A model generated the notes under the pieces. The model saw only the letters and a program-made list of their open reading frames with translations, ran no database searches and was not told the DNA's origin. The translations under genes were made by a program, and so were the position numbers. A DNA stretch of 64,000 nt from Streptomyces griseoloalbus (GTDB lineage: Bacteria; Actinomycetota; Actinomycetes; Streptomycetales; Streptomycetaceae): assembly GCA_014650015.1 (NCBI GenBank), contig BMUD01000009.1:246150-310149 (forward strand), in the 5' to 3' direction. Every line of letters begins with the position of its first letter. Within the stretch, counting starts at the first letter, position 1. Below, piece after piece: positions 36,418 to 46,090 of this stretch.

Positions 36418-37920
36418 TCAGCGGGAGCGTGGGACGGAGGCCTTGTCCCCCTTCGGGGACATGCGGCTGTGGGAGCGGCTGTAGAGGAAGTACACGACGA
36501 TGCCGATCACCATCCAGATGCCGAAGCGGACCCAGGTCTCGGCCGGCAGGTTCAGCATCAGCCACAGGGAGGCGGCCACCGACAGGATCGGCAGGAAGGG
36601 AACCCAGGGGGTGCGGAAGGACCGGTGCAGATCGGGGCGGCTCCTGCGGAGGATGATCACACTGATCGCGACGATCACGAAGGCGAACAGCGTGCCGATG
36701 TTCACCAGCTCGGCGAGTTCCGTCAGGGGCGTGAAGCCGGCGACGATCGCGATGATGACGCCGAGCAGGATGGTCGGCCGGTGCGGGGTCCGGAAGCGGG
36801 GGTGGACCCGGGAGAAGAAGCGGGGCAGCAACCCGTCCCGGCTCATGGCGAAGAACACCCGGGTCTGGCCGAGCAGCAGGATCATGCACACGGTGGTCAG
36901 GCCGACGGCGGCACCGAAACTGATGAAGCCCGCGTACCAGGGATGCCCGGTGGCCTTGAACGCGTCCGCGAGCGGCGCGTCCACGCTCAGCTCGCTGTAG
37001 TGCTGCATTCCGGTGACGACGATCGACACGGCGACGTACAGCGCGGTGCAGATGAACAGCGAACCGAGGATGCCGCGGGGCATGTCCCGCTGCGGGTTCC
37101 TGGTCTCCTCGGCGGCCGTGGCGACGATGTCGAAGCCGATGAAGGCGAAGAAGACGACCGAGGCGGCGGTGAAGACGCCCATGACGCCGAAGTTGGCCGG
37201 CGCCCAGCCGAACATCAGCTGGATCAGCGGCGAGTGGAGGCTCTCGCCCGCCTCCACCGGCTGCGCCTTGGGCACGAACGGTTCGTAGTTGGCGCCCTTG
37301 ACGAAGAACGCGCCGGCGATGATCACGACGAGCACGACGGTCACCTTGATGGCGACGACGACCGAGGTGACCCGGGCGGAGAGTTTCATGCCGAGGACGA
37401 GGATGCCGGTGAGGACCAGCACCAGGGCGGCGGAGAGGATGTCGAAGCCGAAGCCCTCGGCGCCGTCCCGGGTGCCGAGCGCGGCGGGCAGTTCCCAGCC
37501 CACGTTGTTCAGCAGCGAATGGATGTATCCGGACCAGCCGACGGCCACCACCGCCGTCCCGAGCGCGAACTCCAGGATCAGGTCCCAGCCGATGATCCAG
37601 GCGGGCAGTTCGCCCAGGGAGGCGTACGAGAACGTGTACGCGGAGCCCGCCACCGGGACGGTGGAGGCGAACTCGGCGTAGCAGAGCGCGGCGAGCGCGC
37701 ACACGACACCGGCCACCGCGAAGGCCAGGGCCACGGCGGGCCCGGCGTTGTTCTTGGCGACCGTGCCGGTGAGGACGAAGATGCCGGTGCCGATGATGAC
37801 ACCGACGCCGAAGACGGTCAGGTCCAGCGCGGACAGGGATTTCTTGAGCGCGTGCTCGGGTTCCTCCGTGTCACGGATGGACTGCTCGACCTTCTTCGTC
37901 CGGAAGAGGGGGCTTGTCAC
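36418..37920 (-). CDS. APC-family amino acid permease
   Basis: The 500-residue integral membrane protein has about 12-14 helices. The first begins LTVFGVGVIIGTGIFVLTG, with the GxGIF substrate-binding motif of the amino acid/polyamine/organocation family, and FAFIGFDIVATAAEETRNPQRDMP is the conserved loop after helix 6 in cationic-amino-acid-type carriers. It imports an amino acid in symport. The start is GTG 37920 with GGGAGG 5 bases upstream. The frame reads through into dxs, but that part is a shadow. Confidence 0.88.
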   Translation of the reverse strand: MTSPLFRTKKVEQSIRDTEEPEHALKKSLSALDLTVFGVGVIIGTGIFVLTGTVAKNNAGPAVALAFAVAGVVCALAALCYAEFASTVPVAGSAYTFSYASLGELPAWIIGWDLILEFALGTAVVAVGWSGYIHSLLNNVGWELPAALGTRDGAEGFGFDILSAALVLVLTGILVLGMKLSARVTSVVVAIKVTVVLVVIIAGAFFVKGANYEPFVPKAQPVEAGESLHSPLIQLMFGWAPANFGVMGVFTAASVVFFAFIGFDIVATAAEETRNPQRDMPRGILGSLFICTALYVAVSIVVTGMQHYSELSVDAPLADAFKATGHPWYAGFISFGAAVGLTTVCMILLLGQTRVFFAMSRDGLLPRFFSRVHPRFRTPHRPTILLGVIIAIVAGFTPLTELAELVNIGTLFAFVIVAISVIILRRSRPDLHRSFRTPWVPFLPILSVAASLWLMLNLPAETWVRFGIWMVIGIVVYFLYSRSHSRMSPKGDKASVPRSR

Positions 37921-38004
37921 GGGTACCTCCCACGCTTGTCGTCCTCGACATGATCGAGAGGGGGCGTAGGTCGTATGCCCCGGCGCGGGCGATTTCACGC
38001 GAAA

Positions 38005-38043
38005 GGGCCGCGCGCGCCACTCTTCACAGTGGCACGGGCGGCC
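38005..38043 (-). terminator. Hairpin downstream of dxs
   Basis: GGGCCGC and GCCACT arms pair with AGTGGC and GCGGCCC over 38005-38043, 27 bases beyond the dxs stop. The stem is interrupted and has no T-tract. Confidence 0.5.
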
Positions 38044-38069
38044 CATCCGGGCGACGCGTGGACGGCAGG

Positions 38070-40001
38070 TCAGTCCCGGGCCGGCTCCACCGAGTCGACC
38101 GCCTCGGCGGCGGACCGCTCGTACCGGCCGTCGAGCTTGGCCACCAGGCCGGTGACCTGGCGGGCGATGTCGGGGGCGGTCAGCCCGATCTCGGCCATGA
38201 CCTCGGCGCGGGAGGCGTGGTCGAGGAAGCGCGGCGGGATGCCGAAGTCGCGCAGCGGCACGTCGACGCCGGCATCGCGCAGGGTCTGGGCGATCGTGGA
38301 GCCGACACCGCCGACCCGGGAGTTGTCCTCGACGGTGACGACGACGCGGTGCCGCTCGGCGAGCGGGGCCATGGCCTCGTCGACGGGCTTGACCCAGCGG
38401 GGGTCGACGACGGTGGTGGAGATGCCCTGCCGGTCGAGCAGGCCGGCGATCTCCAGGCACATCGGCGCGAGCGCGCCCACGGAGACCAGCAGCACGTCCG
38501 GTGTGTCGGTGCCGGGTTGACGCAGCACGTCCATGCCCCCGACGCGGCCCACGGCGGGCACGGCGGGGCCGACGGCGCCCTTGGAGAAGCGCACCACGGT
38601 CGGGGCGTCGTCCACGGCGACGGCCTCGCGCAGCTGGGCGCGCACCTGGTCGGCGTCGCGCGGGGCGGCCAGCCGCAGCCCGGGGACGACCTGGAGGATC
38701 GACATGTCCCACATGCCGTTGTGGGAGGCGCCGTCGGTGCCGGTGATGCCGGCCCGGTCGAGCACGAACGTCACCCCGCACCGGTGCAGGGCCACGTCCA
38801 TGAGGACCTGGTCGAAGGCGCGGTTGAGGAAGGTGGCGTACACGGCGAAGACCGGGTGCACGCCGGCGTGGGCGAGGCCGGCCGCGGAGACGGCGCCGTG
38901 CTGCTCGGCGATGCCGACGTCGTAGACCCGCTCGGGGAAGCGCTTGGCGAACCGGTCGAGGCCGACCGGCTGGAGCATCGCGGCGGTGATGGCGACGACG
39001 TCCTCGCGCTCCTCGCCGAGCTTGACCATCTCCTCGCCGAAGACGGAGGTCCAGTCGGCGCCGGAGCTGGCGATCGGCAGACCCGTGTCGGGGTGGATCT
39101 TGCCGACGGCGTGGAAACGGTCGGCCTCGTCCGCCAGGGCGGGCTGGTAGCCGCGGCCCTTCTCGGTGAGGCAGTGCACGATCACCGGACCGCCGAAGCG
39201 CTTGGCGCGGGCCAGGGCGGACTCCAGGGCCTCGATGTCGTGGCCGTCGATGGGGCCGACGTACTTCAGGCCGAGGTCCTCGAACATGCCCTGCGGGGCG
39301 ATGAAGTCCTTCAGGCCCTTCTTCGCGCCGTGCAGGGTGTCGTAGAGGGGGCGGCCGACGACCGGGGTGCGTTCCAGGAGGTCCCTGGTGCGGGCCAGGA
39401 AACGCTCGTAGCCGTCGGTGGTGCGCAGGGTCGCCAGGTGGTTGGCGAGGCCGCCGATGGTGGGCGCGTAGGAGCGCTCGTTGTCGTTGACGACGATGAC
39501 GAGCGGGCGGTCCTTGGCGTCGGCGATGTTGTTCAGCGCCTCCCAGGCCATGCCGCCGGTCAGCGCGCCGTCGCCGATGACCGCGACGACGTGGCTGTCG
39601 CGGTTCTTGATCTGGTTGGCCTTGGCGATGCCGTCGGCCCAGCCGAGGACGGTGGAGGCGTGACTGTTCTCGATGACGTCGTGCTCGGACTCTCCTTGCG
39701 AGGGGTAGCCGGACAGGCCGCCCTTCATCTTCAGTCTGGAGAAGTCCTGTCGGCCGGTCAGCAGCTTGTGCACGTAGGACTGGTGGCCGGTGTCCCACAG
39801 GACCTTGTCCTTGGGGGACTCGAAGACCCGGTGCAGGGCGATGGTGAGCTCCACCACACCGAGGTTGGGGCCGAGGTGGCCGCCGGTCTTGGAGACCGCG
39901 TCGACGAGGAAGGTCCGGATCTCTCCGGCCAGCTGGTCGAGCTCCTCCAGGCTGAGCCGGTCCAGATCGCGCGGTCCCCTGATGCGGGTCAGCAGCGGCA
40001 C
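38070..40001 (-). CDS. dxs: 1-deoxy-D-xylulose-5-phosphate synthase (Dxs)
   Basis: The 643-residue thiamine-diphosphate enzyme condenses pyruvate with glyceraldehyde 3-phosphate, the first step of the MEP isoprenoid pathway. Visible motifs: [19 protein letters not shown] near the N terminus, the ThDP-binding [16 protein letters not shown], the catalytic Glu region in [19 protein letters not shown], and [15 protein letters not shown]. The start is GTG 40001 with AAGGAGG 5 bases upstream. The gene stands alone between the permease and the xylose transporter. Confidence 0.95.
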   Translation of the reverse strand: MPLLTRIRGPRDLDRLSLEELDQLAGEIRTFLVDAVSKTGGHLGPNLGVVELTIALHRVFESPKDKVLWDTGHQSYVHKLLTGRQDFSRLKMKGGLSGYPSQGESEHDVIENSHASTVLGWADGIAKANQIKNRDSHVVAVIGDGALTGGMAWEALNNIADAKDRPLVIVVNDNERSYAPTIGGLANHLATLRTTDGYERFLARTRDLLERTPVVGRPLYDTLHGAKKGLKDFIAPQGMFEDLGLKYVGPIDGHDIEALESALARAKRFGGPVIVHCLTEKGRGYQPALADEADRFHAVGKIHPDTGLPIASSGADWTSVFGEEMVKLGEEREDVVAITAAMLQPVGLDRFAKRFPERVYDVGIAEQHGAVSAAGLAHAGVHPVFAVYATFLNRAFDQVLMDVALHRCGVTFVLDRAGITGTDGASHNGMWDMSILQVVPGLRLAAPRDADQVRAQLREAVAVDDAPTVVRFSKGAVGPAVPAVGRVGGMDVLRQPGTDTPDVLLVSVGALAPMCLEIAGLLDRQGISTTVVDPRWVKPVDEAMAPLAERHRVVVTVEDNSRVGGVGSTIAQTLRDAGVDVPLRDFGIPPRFLDHASRAEVMAEIGLTAPDIARQVTGLVAKLDGRYERSAAEAVDSVEPARD

Positions 40002-40143
40002 CCGTGCCTCCTTGCAGTAGAGCTGATCGAGCTGTTGCCGGGCGGGTCGAGTCTAATGTTCCGCTCCGGCGCACGGACTCCGGGCGGTGCGTCGTGCGTC
40101 ACCCGTTCGGCAGTACCCCCGATCGGCCCGTCCTACGACACGA

Positions 40144-40178
40144 CTGTTGCCCGGCACCTTCGAGGCACCGGGCAACAG
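40144..40178 (-). terminator. xylFGH operon terminator
   Basis: CTGTTGCCCGG (40144-40154) pairs perfectly with CCGGGCAACAG (40168-40178) around a 13-base loop, 61 bases after the xylH stop. Confidence 0.65.
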
Positions 40179-40239
40179 CGACGGACTCAGCGGCGCGGGG
40201 CGCTGCGCGACAAGCCACAGCGCACCCGCACGGGACGTA

Positions 40240-41532
40240 CTACGCCCGCCCCGCCGTCTTCTGCGTCTTACGAGTGACCGCGTCGATGACGACGGTCGCC
40301 AGCAGCACACCACCGGTGATCATGTACTGCACCGGCGACGCGATGCCCTCCAGCGCGAGCCCGTAGGTGATCGAGATGATCACCATCACACCGAGCAGCG
40401 CGTCCCACGTGCGGCCACGCCCACCGAAGAGGGACGTACCACCGATGACGGCCGCGGCGATGACGTTCATCAGGAACTCGCCGGTGCCCGCGCCCTGGTT
40501 GGCGGAGGCGATCTTCGAGGCGACGAAGAGACCGCCGATCGCGGCGAAGGTGCCGGCGATCGCGAAGACCGAGATCCGGACCAGCTCCACGTTGATACCG
40601 GCACGGCGGGACGCCTCGACGCTGCCGCCGAGCGCGAAGACCTTGCGGCCGTAGGCGGTGCGGCGCAGCACGAAGTCCGTCAGCACCAGGAACGCCAGGA
40701 AGATCACCACGGCCAGCGGCAGGCCCTTGTACTGGTTGAACACGATCGCGACGGCGAACGCCAGGATCGCGAGCAGCACGGTCCGCACGATGATCTCGTT
40801 CAGTGGCCTGGACGGCACACCCGCGGCCTCGCGGCGGCGGTTGTCGAAGAACGCGGCGAGGAAGTAGCCCACGGTCGCGACGAGGGCCAGACCGTAGGCG
40901 GCGGCCACGTCACTGAAGTAGTAGCTGGTCAGCTTGACGACCAGGCCCTCGGAGTCCAGGTTGATGGTGCCGTTGCTGCCCAGGATCTGCAGCATGAAGC
41001 CCTGCCAGAACAGCAGGCCGGCCAGCGTCACGGCGAAGGCCGGGACACCGATGCGGGCGAAGATGAAGCCGTGGACGGCGCCGGCCGCCGTGCCGGTGAG
41101 GATCGCCAGCACCAGGGCCAGCACCTCGTTCATCCCGTTCGTGACGTTCATGACCGCGAAGGCGGCGCCCGCGACACCGCTGACCGAGCCGACCGACAGG
41201 TCGATCTCGCCGAGCAGCAGGACGAAGACGATACCGACGGCGATCATGCCCGTGCCGACCATGGCGACGGACATGTCGGAGAAGTTGCCGGCGGTGAGGA
41301 AGTTCGGGTTCAGGCTGGTGAAGATGGCCCAGATGATGAGCAGGCCGACCACGACGGGGATGGAGCCGAGGTCACCGGCCTTCATCTTCCGCTTGAACTC
41401 GTTGAGGTAGCCCGCGAAACCCTGTTCGCGCACCAGCAGCCGGGGGTCGACCACGGTGACCGCCGCGGCGGCCGCCTCGGGGTTCGCCACGGCGTGGTCC
41501 CCGGTGGGGGTGGAGGTCTTTTCGGTGCTCAC
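40240..41532 (-). CDS. xylH: Xylose-type ABC transporter permease (XylH)
   Basis: The 430-residue CUT2 permease has about 10 helices and the family motif VLLLGEIDLSVGSVSGVAGAAFA. VIGGTSLFGGRGRTWDALLGVMVI is the conserved late segment. It forms the channel of the sugar importer with XylF and XylG. GTG 41532 overlaps the xylG stop (GTGA). In streptomycetes this operon sits next to rok7B7 and takes up xylose; the specificity here is inferred from synteny. Confidence 0.88.
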   Translation of the reverse strand: MSTEKTSTPTGDHAVANPEAAAAAVTVVDPRLLVREQGFAGYLNEFKRKMKAGDLGSIPVVVGLLIIWAIFTSLNPNFLTAGNFSDMSVAMVGTGMIAVGIVFVLLLGEIDLSVGSVSGVAGAAFAVMNVTNGMNEVLALVLAILTGTAAGAVHGFIFARIGVPAFAVTLAGLLFWQGFMLQILGSNGTINLDSEGLVVKLTSYYFSDVAAAYGLALVATVGYFLAAFFDNRRREAAGVPSRPLNEIIVRTVLLAILAFAVAIVFNQYKGLPLAVVIFLAFLVLTDFVLRRTAYGRKVFALGGSVEASRRAGINVELVRISVFAIAGTFAAIGGLFVASKIASANQGAGTGEFLMNVIAAAVIGGTSLFGGRGRTWDALLGVMVIISITYGLALEGIASPVQYMITGGVLLATVVIDAVTRKTQKTAGRA

Positions 41533-42311
41533 TTCTTGATCTCCCCATTGGTGCGCGCCGCACGACGGGTCACGGCGTTGTCCGTGGCGCCCGTGATGGC
41601 GGAGATGATCTCTTCCTGCGAGGTCGACTTGACCTCGAAGACGCCGTTGTTGCGCCCGAGGCGCAGGACGGCGACCTTGTCCGCCACTGCCTTCACATCG
41701 GCCATGTTGTGGCTGATGAGGATGACGGCGTGGCCGCGCTCGCGCAGCCGCTCGACCAGGTCGAGGACCTGCGCGGTCTGCTCGACACCGAGGGCGGCGG
41801 TGGGCTCGTCGAGGATCACCAGCTTCGGCTCGCCGAGCATCGACCGGGCGATGGCCACGACCTGGCGCTGGCCTCCGGAGAGGGAGGCGATCGGGATCCG
41901 GACGCTGGGGATGCGGATCGAGAGGGTGTCGAGGAGCTCGCGGGAGCGTCGCTCCATCTCGACCTCGTCCAGGACACCGCGCCTGCGGAGCTCCCGGCCC
42001 AGGTAGAGGTTGCCGACGACATCGATGTTGTCGCACAGCGCGAGGTCCTGGTAGACCGTCGCGATGCCCAGGTTCTGGGCGTCGTGCGGCCTGTTGATCT
42101 GGACGGTCTTGCCGTCCCATTCGATGACGCCCTCATCGATGGGATGCACGCCGGCGATCGTCTTGACCAGCGTGGACTTTCCGGCGCCGTTGTCGCCCAC
42201 CAGGGCGACCACCTCACCGGCGTGGACCTCAAGCTCTACGTCGGTGAGCGCCTGGACGGCACCGAACCGCTTGGAGACCCCGCGCAACGCCAGCACGGGC
42301 GTAGCGGACAC
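41529..42311 (-). CDS. xylG: Xylose-type ABC transporter ATP-binding protein (XylG)
   Basis: The 260-residue ATPase has Walker A GDNGAGKST, signature LSGGQRQ, Walker B LVILDEPTAAL and switch ISHN. It carries only one ABC domain, whereas Escherichia coli XylG has two in about 510 residues; single-domain versions are normal in actinobacteria and would work as homodimers. I prefer GTG 42311, because AAGGAG lies 9 bases before it; the ATG at 42320 is flush against that ribosome site. Confidence 0.88.
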   Translation of the reverse strand: MSATPVLALRGVSKRFGAVQALTDVELEVHAGEVVALVGDNGAGKSTLVKTIAGVHPIDEGVIEWDGKTVQINRPHDAQNLGIATVYQDLALCDNIDVVGNLYLGRELRRRGVLDEVEMERRSRELLDTLSIRIPSVRIPIASLSGGQRQVVAIARSMLGEPKLVILDEPTAALGVEQTAQVLDLVERLRERGHAVILISHNMADVKAVADKVAVLRLGRNNGVFEVKSTSQEEIISAITGATDNAVTRRAARTNGEIKK

Positions 42312-42499
42312 GTGAACCATCTCCTTCGCCGCCTGACCCGGCGGGAGGTTGTGCAGAAAGGTATGGGGGGTGTTCCGTCCGGCGCCCCGCGTAGCTTGCG
42401 GGGCTGATGTGTGCGGGACGCCGGCGGAGCGTGGGGCAGTCGGTCCCGTCGGGGAGTCCGGGTCACGGACTCCCCGGTGTCACGGGACGCGGGGACTGC

Positions 42500-43612
42500 T
42501 TACTTGAGGCCGATCTTGTCGCAGGCGGCCTTGTACTTGCCCGTGCAGATCTCCTGGACGGTGTAGATGCCGTCCTTGATCACGGTGTCGTTGATGTTCT
42601 CCTGGGTCAGCGAGACGACCGGGACGAGCACGGCGGCGACACCCTTGGTGGTCGGGCTGTCGACCTTGTCCTTGGCGATGGAGTCCAGCGACTTGCCCTG
42701 GGCCAGCAGAACGGCCATCTCGGCGGCGATGTTCGCCTCCTGCGGGTACGGCTTGTAGACGCTCATGTACTGCTCACCGGTGACGATGCGCTGCACACCC
42801 GCGAGCTCGGCGTCCTGGCCGGTGACCGGGATGTCGTCGATGCCGGCGGCCTTCAGGGCGGTGATGATGCCGCCCGCCATGCCGTCGTTGGCGGAGTAGA
42901 CGCCGACGATCTTGTCCTTGCCGAGGGCGGAGATGGCGCCCTCCATGTTGGCGTTGGCGTTCTCCGGCTTCCACTCCTTGGTGTCGTACTCGCGGCCGAC
43001 CTTCACCTTGCCGTCGAGGACGGAGTGCGCGCCTTCCTTGAACATGGCGGCGTTCGGGTCGGTGGAGGACCCGTTCATCATGACGATCTGGCCGTCCTTG
43101 GCCTTGTCGCCCAGCGCCTCGAGCAGGGCCTCGCCCTGGGTCTTGCCCACGGTCACGTTGTCGAACGAGGTGTAGGCGTCGATCGGTCCCTCGGCGAGAC
43201 GGTCGTAGGCCACGACCGGGATGCCGGCGTCCTTGGCCTTCTTCACCGAGCCGGCGATGGCCTTGGAGTCCACCGCGTCCACGATCAGCACGTCGACCTT
43301 GTTGGTCACCATCGTGTCGACCTGCTGGTTCTGCAGGCTGGCGTCCTGCTTGGCGTTGGCGTAGACGACCTCGCCCTTGTTGTTCGTGAGCTCCTTGACC
43401 TTCTTCTCGATCAAGGGCTTGTCGAACTTCTCGTACCGCGCGGTCTGGTTCTCCGGGAGGAGCAGACCGACCTTGATGTCATCGCCCTTGGCGGCGGATT
43501 CGCCGGAGTCCTTCTTGTCACCGGACTCGGCGGCGCTGCCGCAAGCGGCGAGCGAGACGGCCATGGCGCTCGCGGCAATGGCGACGGCGGCACGACGCAT
43601 ACGCGTGTTCAC
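42500..43612 (-). CDS. xylF: Xylose-type substrate-binding lipoprotein (XylF)
   Basis: The 370-residue lipoprotein has signal peptide ending VSLAAC. The mature part is a periplasmic-binding-protein-type-1 sugar receptor (IKVGLLLPENQTARYEKFDKPL..., DVLIVDAVDSKAIAGSVKKAKDAGIPVVAYDRL..., GVYSANDGMAGGIITAL...). It delivers xylose-like sugars to XylGH. The start is GTG 43612 with GGGAGG 9 bases upstream. The 188-base gap to xylG may allow binding protein to be made in excess. Confidence 0.9.
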   Translation of the reverse strand: MNTRMRRAAVAIAASAMAVSLAACGSAAESGDKKDSGESAAKGDDIKVGLLLPENQTARYEKFDKPLIEKKVKELTNNKGEVVYANAKQDASLQNQQVDTMVTNKVDVLIVDAVDSKAIAGSVKKAKDAGIPVVAYDRLAEGPIDAYTSFDNVTVGKTQGEALLEALGDKAKDGQIVMMNGSSTDPNAAMFKEGAHSVLDGKVKVGREYDTKEWKPENANANMEGAISALGKDKIVGVYSANDGMAGGIITALKAAGIDDIPVTGQDAELAGVQRIVTGEQYMSVYKPYPQEANIAAEMAVLLAQGKSLDSIAKDKVDSPTTKGVAAVLVPVVSLTQENINDTVIKDGIYTVQEICTGKYKAACDKIGLK

Positions 43613-43734
43613 TTCTAGAAACCTCCCTGACGAGGCCGCGTCGTTGCGGCCGAGGTGGCTGGAAGTCAACTCGGCCGCACGTGCGACGTCAAGAAGTAAA
43701 TCCTTAACGAGATGGCAACGGTGCCATCCGTTCT

Positions 43735-44991
43735 CTAAGTGAAGGCAGGGTCGGCCACGGCCAGTGACCCCGTCGCGGTGCCGTCCAAAAGCGTCGAATC
43801 GCCCATCTCGCTGAGCGCGAGAGCGAGCGCTCCGAGCACCTCCGCACGACCCCCAAGTGCCCCGGGGAGAACGGACAGTTGGCGCGCCGCACTGGGGATC
43901 GCATAGCGGCCGACGGACTCCCGGATCGGTCCGAGCACCAGTTCACCGGCCTCGGCGAGATCACCGCCGAGCACCACCCGGCTCGGGTTCAGCAGGTTGC
44001 AGAGATTGGCGACTCCACTGCCGATGTGGCGGCCGACGTCGGCGATCACCCGACGGCAGCCCGGGTCGCCGTCCCGCGCCAGCCGCACGATGCCTTCCAT
44101 CGTCAGATCGGTGCCGTGGCTGGGCTGGAGCAGCGGGAGCACATAGCGCGCCGCCGTGAAGGTCTCCAGGCAGCCACGGTTGCCGCAGCGGCAGACGGGG
44201 CCGGACTCATCGAGTGTAATATGTCCTATTTCACCTGCGGTGCCGCCGGGACCGCGGTAGATCTTCCCGCTGATCACCAGACCGGCGCCGACACCGCTGG
44301 CCACCTTGATGTACGCCAGGTCGCGCACGCCCCGGCCACTGCCCCAGACCATCTCGCCGAGGGCACCGAGGTTGGCGTCGTTGTCCACGTGCACCGGCAC
44401 GCCGAGCCGCCCGCGCAGCTCCTCGGCGGGCTTGGTGCCGGTCCAGCCGGGCAGGATCGCGGTCGAGCCCAGGGTCCCGGACTCCACGTCGATCGGCCCG
44501 GGGACGCCGAGGCCCACACCGGCGATCTTGGCGCGGTCCACGCCGGTCGCTTCGATCAGGCGGCTGACCAGCTGTTCCGCCCGGTCGAAGCCCTGTGCCG
44601 CGGAGGCGTCCACGTCCAGCGGCTCGGATTCCTCGGCGAGCACCTGATGGGCGAGGTTCCCGACCGCGACCCGCAGATGGGTGTGCCCGAAGTCGACGCC
44701 GATGACGATGCCGGCGTCCCCGCTCAGCGAGACCGCGCGGGCCCGGCGTCCGCCGGCCGAGGTGGGGGTGACCTCGACGGTTCCGCCGTTCTTCAGTTCC
44801 CGGACGATGTTGGAGACCGTGGCCGCGGACAGGCCGGTCGTCCTCGCGATCTCGGCCTGGGTGAGGGAACCGGCAAGACGTACTGCCCGGACCACCCGTT
44901 CCAGGTTGGCTCGGTGCAGTGACGACTGCGACCCCGGAGTCTCCACGACGACCTCCTGCGCGCGGGGCCGCTTCGGTGAGACCCCGTTCAT
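43735..44991 (-). CDS. rok7B7: ROK-family transcriptional regulator (Rok7B7)
   Basis: The 418-residue protein has an N-terminal winged helix (about 30-75: VVRAVRLAGSLTQAEIARTTGLSAATVSNIV), then a ROK sugar-kinase-like domain: VIGVDFGHTHLRVAVG, the GPGGTAGEIGHITL motif, and the zinc site CRCGNRGCLE. Its place between the xylose transporter and the chitobiose transporter matches S. coelicolor rok7B7, a global regulator of carbon use and antibiotic production that acts on both neighbours. The ATG at 44991 has only a weak ribosome site. Confidence 0.9.
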   Translation of the reverse strand: MNGVSPKRPRAQEVVVETPGSQSSLHRANLERVVRAVRLAGSLTQAEIARTTGLSAATVSNIVRELKNGGTVEVTPTSAGGRRARAVSLSGDAGIVIGVDFGHTHLRVAVGNLAHQVLAEESEPLDVDASAAQGFDRAEQLVSRLIEATGVDRAKIAGVGLGVPGPIDVESGTLGSTAILPGWTGTKPAEELRGRLGVPVHVDNDANLGALGEMVWGSGRGVRDLAYIKVASGVGAGLVISGKIYRGPGGTAGEIGHITLDESGPVCRCGNRGCLETFTAARYVLPLLQPSHGTDLTMEGIVRLARDGDPGCRRVIADVGRHIGSGVANLCNLLNPSRVVLGGDLAEAGELVLGPIRESVGRYAIPSAARQLSVLPGALGGRAEVLGALALALSEMGDSTLLDGTATGSLAVADPAFT

Positions 44992-45090
44992 GTCCAACTA
45001 GTGAACTCTAAGCTGAGCCGTTCGGGTCGCCTCCCGTCAAGAGGTTGAACCGTTTCGGGGGGCTCCGTGGTGTACGGACACATACACGGA

Positions 45091-45116
45091 CGCCGCTCCC
45101 AGCAACGGGAGCGGCG
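45091..45116 (-). terminator. ngcEFG operon terminator
   Basis: CGCCGCTCCC and GGGAGCGGCG form a perfect 10-bp stem with an AGCAAC loop, 23 bases after the ngcG stop. Confidence 0.7.
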
Positions 45117-45139
45117 CGTGTTCGAGGGGTTCCGAAGCG

Positions 45140-46075
45140 TTACTTCAAAGTCGCGGAGGTGAGACCGGCCTGCACCTGGCGCTGGAAGGACAGGTAGACC
45201 ACCAGCATGGGCACCATGGCGATCGTCACGCCCGCGAAGAGCACCGGAAGATCCGAGGCGTACCCCTGCTGCTGCTGGAGCTGGATGAGCCCCTGGGTCA
45301 GCACATAGCGCTCCGGATCGTCACCGCTCTGCGGCTGCATCAGCACCGTCGGCAGGATGTACTGGTTCCACTGGCCCAGCGTGTTGAAGATGCCGACGCT
45401 GAGCAGGCCGGGCTTGGCCATCGGCAGCATCACCTGGAAGAAGGTCCGGGTGTGCGAGGCGCCGTCCAGGATGGCCGCCTCGAAGACGGCCGTGGGCAGG
45501 GTCCGGAAGAACGCGTGCATGAAGAACACCGTGAACGGCATCGAGTAGGCGACGTAGACCAGCACCAGGCCCTGATAGGTGTTCAGCATGTCGAGCCGCT
45601 TGACCATGAAGAACAGCGGCACCAGGGCGAGGAACACGGGGAACATCGCGCCCGCGACGAAGAAGTAGTACACGAACCGGTTGCCCCAGAACTCGTACCG
45701 GGCCAGCACGTACGCCGCCATGGAGCCGAGCAGCATCGTCAGCGGCACGGAGAAGACCAGCACGACGACGGTGTTGAGGAAGTAGTCGCCGATGCCCTTC
45801 TCCCAGGCGCGGGAGAAGACACCGAGGTCCCAGTTCTGCGGCCACCCGAAGGCCGAGCCGCCGATCTGCGCGTCGGTCTTGAAGGAGCTGAGCACCAGCC
45901 ACAGCAGCGGCAGCACGATCAGCACCGCCCACAGGACGAGGAAGCCGTGCGAGAAGACGTTCAGCACGACGCCTTCGCCGCGCTGGTCGCCGGGGCGTAC
46001 GGAGCCCTTGCTCACCGGCGGCGGGGGCGGGGTGGGGTCCCCGGTGGGGGCGGTTGCCTCGAGGGGTGCGCTCAT
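45140..46075 (-). CDS. ngcG: Chitobiose/GlcNAc-type ABC permease (NgcG)
   Basis: The 311-residue CUT1 permease has a Pro-rich N-terminal tail, six helices and the EAA loop FEAAILDGASHTRTFFQVMLPMAKP. It is the MalG-like half of the importer whose binding protein is encoded at 47099. In S. coelicolor the syntenic system next to rok7B7 takes up N,N'-diacetylchitobiose via NgcE. GGAGAG lies 7 bases before the ATG. No ATPase is encoded, which again implies MsiK. Confidence 0.85.
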   Translation of the reverse strand: MSAPLEATAPTGDPTPPPPPVSKGSVRPGDQRGEGVVLNVFSHGFLVLWAVLIVLPLLWLVLSSFKTDAQIGGSAFGWPQNWDLGVFSRAWEKGIGDYFLNTVVVLVFSVPLTMLLGSMAAYVLARYEFWGNRFVYYFFVAGAMFPVFLALVPLFFMVKRLDMLNTYQGLVLVYVAYSMPFTVFFMHAFFRTLPTAVFEAAILDGASHTRTFFQVMLPMAKPGLLSVGIFNTLGQWNQYILPTVLMQPQSGDDPERYVLTQGLIQLQQQQGYASDLPVLFAGVTIAMVPMLVVYLSFQRQVQAGLTSATLK

Positions 46076-46090
46076 CGTCGTCTCTCCGCC

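Noticed and set aside
36418-40074. A 1218-codon open frame joining the permease to the dxs region
   Set aside because: The part over dxs is out of frame with dxs. The permease has its own GTG start and GGGAGG site.
45001-45139. Possible CRISPR or direct-repeat content
   Set aside because: The only structure here is one terminator hairpin; no spaced repeats were seen here or elsewhere in the window.
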